Shown here: positions 61,364-64,000 of the stretch, one piece after another
How positions within the stretch are numbered: position 1 is the stretch's first letter
How the letters are laid out: every line of letters starts with the position of its first letter
Assembly (NCBI GenBank): GCA_045648605.1
Contig: JAZROG010000056.1
Coordinates: 1-64,000, forward strand
Source of the DNA: SIG710 sp045648605
GTDB taxonomy: Bacteria > Bacillota > Clostridia > Oscillospirales > CAG-272
Reading direction: 5' to 3'
DNA: 64,000 nucleotides
The notes under the pieces: generated by a model
The model's database searches: none
Told to the model about the DNA's origin: nothing
Seen by the model: only the letters and a program-made list of their open reading frames with translations
Made by a program: the position numbers and the translations under genes

Positions 61364-61810
61364 TTATCTCCTGCTTGAAAGCCTTTTCATGAGCTGAACC
61401 GTGGTGCCTTTGCCAATCCTTGAGCGTACCTTCATTTCATCCATAAAGCTTTCCATAACAGTGAAGCCCATTCCGCTTCGCTCATCCTGTGGCGCACCCG
61501 TATAAAGCGGAGTTTTTGCAAGCTCGATATCCTCTATCCCCTTGCCCTTGTCCTTTATTTCCACCAAAATTATGCGCCCTTCAAGAATTTTTACCGATAT
61601 GTAGATCTCACCGATAGAATCGGGGTATGCGTGGACTATGCAGTTGGTAACCGCCTCGGAAACCGCACATTTTATATCCGCAAGCTCTGTGGTATTTGGG
61701 TCTGCCTGTGCCGCAAAAGCCGCCACCATCGACCTTGCCGCCGATTCGTTTACAGAAAGGGACGGAAAATTCATTTTTATTGAGTTTATCACCTTATTTT
61801 TTGCCTTCAT
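61364..61810 (-). CDS. spoIIAB: Anti-sigma-F factor SpoIIAB
   Basis: A 148-residue GHKL kinase/anti-sigma factor: EAVTNCIVHAYPD (N box), DKGKGIEDIELA (G1) and ERSGMGFTVMESFMDE (G2). It binds SigF and phosphorylates SpoIIAA. Its ATG overlaps the spoIIAA stop by 17 nt, and it lies 2 nt before sigF. Confidence 0.95.
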   Translation of the reverse strand: MKAKNKVINSIKMNFPSLSVNESAARSMVAAFAAQADPNTTELADIKCAVSEAVTNCIVHAYPDSIGEIYISVKILEGRIILVEIKDKGKGIEDIELAKTPLYTGAPQDERSGMGFTVMESFMDEMKVRSRIGKGTTVQLMKRLSSRR

Positions 61811-62147
61811 TTGCTTTCACCTCTCTTTTTTCAATTCTTATTATCTTCTCCATTCCCGCAAGGGAGAGAATTCTTTTCGCTCCCGGCGAAGGGTTTAGCA
61901 CCACCGTTTCTCCTCCAAGCTTTGTCATAAGAGAAAACCGCCCCATTATAAGTCCAAGTCCCGAGCTGTCCATAAAATCAACCCTTGACAGATCAATATA
62001 CAGAGTCCTTGGCCTTTTCTTCATCAGAGCCTCGTCTATCTCGTGACGGAGCACTGCAGCGCTGTGGTGGTCGATCTCCCCCACAAGACTTAAGGTAAAT
62101 CTTTCCTTCTCCTCATCATAGAGGGAAATATACAATTCCTTTTCCAT
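61794..62147 (-). CDS. spoIIAA: Anti-anti-sigma factor SpoIIAA
   Basis: A 117-residue STAS protein. The phosphorylated Ser lies in VDFMDSSGLGLIMGR (about 58). When dephosphorylated it releases SigF from SpoIIAB. The ATG at 62147 follows AAGGAGATG. It is the first gene of the operon, whose upstream region holds a SigH-like promoter candidate. Confidence 0.94.
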   Translation of the reverse strand: MEKELYISLYDEEKERFTLSLVGEIDHHSAAVLRHEIDEALMKKRPRTLYIDLSRVDFMDSSGLGLIMGRFSLMTKLGGETVVLNPSPGAKRILSLAGMEKIIRIEKREVKANEGKK

Positions 62148-62212
62148 TTTACATCTCCTTTTGTTTTTCTTCTGTGCATATTTTATCACCTTTCATGGGA
62201 AAAATTTGTCAC

Positions 62213-62237
62213 ATTCTGCGTTTATGATAAATTTTCT
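62213..62237 (-). promoter_or_regulatory. Candidate SigH promoter of the spoIIA operon
   Basis: On the minus strand AGAAAAT and CAGAAT with a 12-nt gap, close to the SigH pattern (AGGAnnT, nnGAAT). SigH control of spoIIA is established in Bacillus and clostridia; the match here is imperfect. Confidence 0.4.
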
Positions 62238-62245
62238 GAAAAAAC

Positions 62246-62274
62246 TTGCTTTTATATGAATTTTGTGCTATACT
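62246..62274 (+). promoter_or_regulatory. Promoter of the CapA-family gene
   Basis: TTGCTT and TATACT with a 17-nt spacer, about 25 nt upstream of the ATG. Confidence 0.68.
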
Positions 62275-62300
62275 TATGGATATAAAAGAGAGGTATCGCA

Positions 62301-63533
62301 ATGAAAAAAATTAAAATTCTCCCAATTCTTCTTGCTTTTCTTCTGCTTCTTCCCTCTTGCACAGCAAGCGACAGAAAAAGAGCACAGACAAATGAAATAA
62401 TAAATAGGGATCAAATACTTAATATAGAGATGCCAAGCGAAAAGGATGTTTTCGGCGAAACGAGAATAAGCTTTGCAGCGGCAGGCGATAACATCATTCA
62501 CGAGGCAGTATTTACCGATGCAAAAAATAATGCGGCGGTCTATGCTTCAAGCACAGGCATTGCCACAAAATACCGCTTTACAGAGATGTATGAGGGTATT
62601 GCGGACATAATTAAAAGCGCGGATATTTCATATGTAAATCATGAAACACCCGTTGCGGGCGAAAGCTTTGGAATCAGCGGTTATCCCGATTTCAATGCTC
62701 CCTCCGAGATAGGAAATGACCTTTCGGAGGTTGGCTTTGACATTATCAACATTGCCAATAACCATATGCTTGATATGAAGGAAAAGGGTCTGCGCAATTC
62801 AATAAGCTATTGGAATGAAAAATCCGCCACACACGGAATCACCATGATAGGGGGATACACAAAGGACGATTATGATTCCATCAGATTCATAGAAAAGGAC
62901 GGAGTTAAGATCGCGCTCCTCTCCTATCTGACATTTGTTAACGACTCACATAAAAATTCTCTTTCATCATCAAGTGAGCTTATTATTCCCTATGCAAATA
63001 AGAACACTATGACACGTCAAGTTGACATTGCAAAGGAAAACGGTGCCGATATCATTATCGTTTCCATGCACTGGGGAACGGAAAATGACCTGAAGCCAAG
63101 GCAATCCCAGAAGGATTACGCAAATCATCTTGCAGCTCTCGGAGTTGACGTTATATTGGGCACACACTCTCACACCCTACAGCCTGTGGAGTGGATAGAG
63201 GGCGAGAACGGACACAAAACGCTCTGCGCATATTCTCTCGGAAACCTCCTTTCAACAATGCACTATAATGAATATATGGTTGGTGGCATCCTGACATTTG
63301 ACATTGTGGAGGATGATATGGGCGCAAGGATTGAAAACCCGATGCTTATCCCCACTATGTGCCATTACAGCATGACACGCGACAGTCTGAAGCTTTATAC
63401 CCTTGAAAATTACACCGAAGCGCTTCTGAAATCCCATGGCTCACAGTTGCAAAGAGCTTTTACCATGAACACTTTACTTGATCGTTTGAAAAATACCGTT
63501 TCAAGTGAATTCTTGCCCGAAGCCTTCAAATAA
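62301..63533 (+). CDS. CapA-family lipoprotein (poly-gamma-glutamate/cell-wall associated)
   Basis: A 410-residue lipoprotein with signal peptide and lipobox LLPSC (Cys about 20). The CapA metallophosphatase-like domain follows: AAGDNIIHE (about 59-67), INIANNHMLDM, SMHWGTEND and LGTHSHTLQPVEW. The family takes part in polyglutamate or related polymer synthesis, but many clostridial copies have unknown jobs. It is monocistronic, followed by a terminator. Confidence 0.88.
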   Translation: MKKIKILPILLAFLLLLPSCTASDRKRAQTNEIINRDQILNIEMPSEKDVFGETRISFAAAGDNIIHEAVFTDAKNNAAVYASSTGIATKYRFTEMYEGIADIIKSADISYVNHETPVAGESFGISGYPDFNAPSEIGNDLSEVGFDIINIANNHMLDMKEKGLRNSISYWNEKSATHGITMIGGYTKDDYDSIRFIEKDGVKIALLSYLTFVNDSHKNSLSSSSELIIPYANKNTMTRQVDIAKENGADIIIVSMHWGTENDLKPRQSQKDYANHLAALGVDVILGTHSHTLQPVEWIEGENGHKTLCAYSLGNLLSTMHYNEYMVGGILTFDIVEDDMGARIENPMLIPTMCHYSMTRDSLKLYTLENYTEALLKSHGSQLQRAFTMNTLLDRLKNTVSSEFLPEAFK

Positions 63534-63567
63534 AAAAGGTGCTGAACAGCCGTTCAGCACCTTTTTT
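63532..63567 (+). terminator. Intrinsic terminator after the CapA-family gene
   Basis: A 16-bp stem (A6 GGTGCTGAAC / GTTCAGCACC T6) with a 4-nt loop. Confidence 0.88.
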
Positions 63568-63609
63568 AACAATGCAACCGTCAGTTGCTAAATTTCCAAG
63601 GAAAGTTTA

Positions 63610-63638
63610 TAGACATTTGGGCGGTTTTGTGCTATAAT
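63610..63638 (+). promoter_or_regulatory. Promoter of the HTH regulator gene
   Basis: TAGACA and TATAAT with a 17-nt spacer, about 30 nt before the ATG. Confidence 0.68.
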
Positions 63639-63668
63639 TTATTCGGAAAAACAGTATTGGAGGACATT

Positions 63669-64000
63669 ATGGATTTAGGAAAAAGAATATATGACCTGAG
63701 AAAAGAAAAGCATCTTTCCCAGGGTGAGCTTGCAGAGATGCTTGATGTTTCAAGACAATCAATTTCAAAATGGGAAACAAATACTTCAACTCCTGAACTT
63801 GACAAGCTCTTAAAAATGAGCGAGATTTTCGGAGTTTCTCTTGATTGCCTTATAAAAGGAACCGAGGGAACAGAACAACAAATCAAAAAAGCTCCCACAG
63901 ATGCGGAAGTAATATATAGAGAAAAAAGTCAGACTCAAAAGATAGTCGGTGCAATACTTTTATCTGTGGGACTGCTGGCTTTCCTCATTTTAACCGCCCT
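63669..64000 (+). CDS. XRE-family HTH regulator with C-terminal membrane segment (partial)
   Basis: The first 110 codons lie in the window; the gene runs off the right edge. The helix-turn-helix (about 4-60) reads LSQGELAEMLDVSRQSISKWE, followed by VSLDCLIKG, the common form in Clostridia. After a short linker a membrane helix begins (about 94-110, GAILLSVGLLAFLILTA). This suggests a membrane-associated regulator of the HTH-plus-transmembrane type. The ATG follows GGAGG. Confidence 0.86.
   Translation, partial: MDLGKRIYDLRKEKHLSQGELAEMLDVSRQSISKWETNTSTPELDKLLKMSEIFGVSLDCLIKGTEGTEQQIKKAPTDAEVIYREKSQTQKIVGAILLSVGLLAFLILTA

Noticed and set aside
60594..62147. SigB-type stress sigma operon
   Set aside because: The three-gene order, lengths and SpoIIAA/AB motifs fit the spoIIA operon, and no rsbU/rsbP-type phosphatase or other rsb gene is adjacent.

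Overview
The window reads as a chromosomal segment of a low-to-moderate-GC, Gram-positive, spore-forming Clostridia member, probably an uncultured gut Oscillospirales-like lineage. The class call rests on the spoIIAA-spoIIAB-sigF operon, a WalRK-YycH-YycI locus, YlmC/YmxH, DUF951, an ECF transporter module and a ClpE-type unfoldase. The family call is inference only. There is no rRNA, prophage, transposase, integrase or CRISPR array. Most promoters found by eye are vegetative -35/-10 pairs with 17-nt spacers.

Layout. 1-2556 (minus): sodium-pump decarboxylase operon (carboxyltransferase, OadG-like, biotin carrier, start of the beta subunit). 2768-5652: a sugar-oxidoreductase locus in which all three genes (Gfo/Idh/MocA oxidoreductase, zinc-type dehydrogenase, AraC regulator) carry one single-base frameshift in an A/T run. 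5685-8126 (minus): argS-yebC. 8214-16382 (minus): tightly packed housekeeping operon nusB, tsaD-like, xseA, xseB, ispA, tlyA, nadK, argR, recN, ybaK and a 42-codon membrane ORF. 16514-20259: M23 peptidase, PHP phosphoesterase, HD hydrolase, TIM-barrel isomerase. 20485-29918 (plus): pseudouridine synthase, DUF3810, exported protein, walR, walK, yycH-like, yycI-like, then murA. 30015-31702: decayed acetylxylan-esterase lipoprotein gene. 31813-34743: S1 protein, then tsf and rpsB with a leader. 34819-46870 (minus): long operon from ruvC through ecfA1A2T, truA, DUF5711, cvpA and a ClpE-like unfoldase to an 899-residue P-type ATPase homologue in which every catalytic signature I can align is gone. 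47051-57174 (plus): DUF951, YfhO, ruvAB, hydroxyacid dehydrogenase, DegV, DUF1858, trmK, Nif3-like and an RlmCD-type methyltransferase. 57178-58270: a short-repeat array forming the 5' leader of an AT-rich two-gene cassette (four-helix-bundle protein plus HNH endonuclease). 58333-64000: CPBP protease, tRNA-Arg, tRNA-Gln, a second repeat array, EamA transporter, spoIIA operon, CapA lipoprotein and a truncated HTH regulator.

How it fits together. Much of the window is envelope, translation and DNA-repair housekeeping. The candidates for something undescribed are the pseudo-P-type ATPase co-transcribed with the ClpE-like unfoldase, and the repeat-array/four-helix/HNH cassette, whose repeats share an 11-mer with a second array 2 kb away. 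Secondary signals are paired 20-bp operators before degV, a perfect 30-bp palindrome at the predicted DUF1858 transcription start, an orphan sortase-signal-like peptide gene, and a carboxyltransferase with altered oxyanion-hole glycines.
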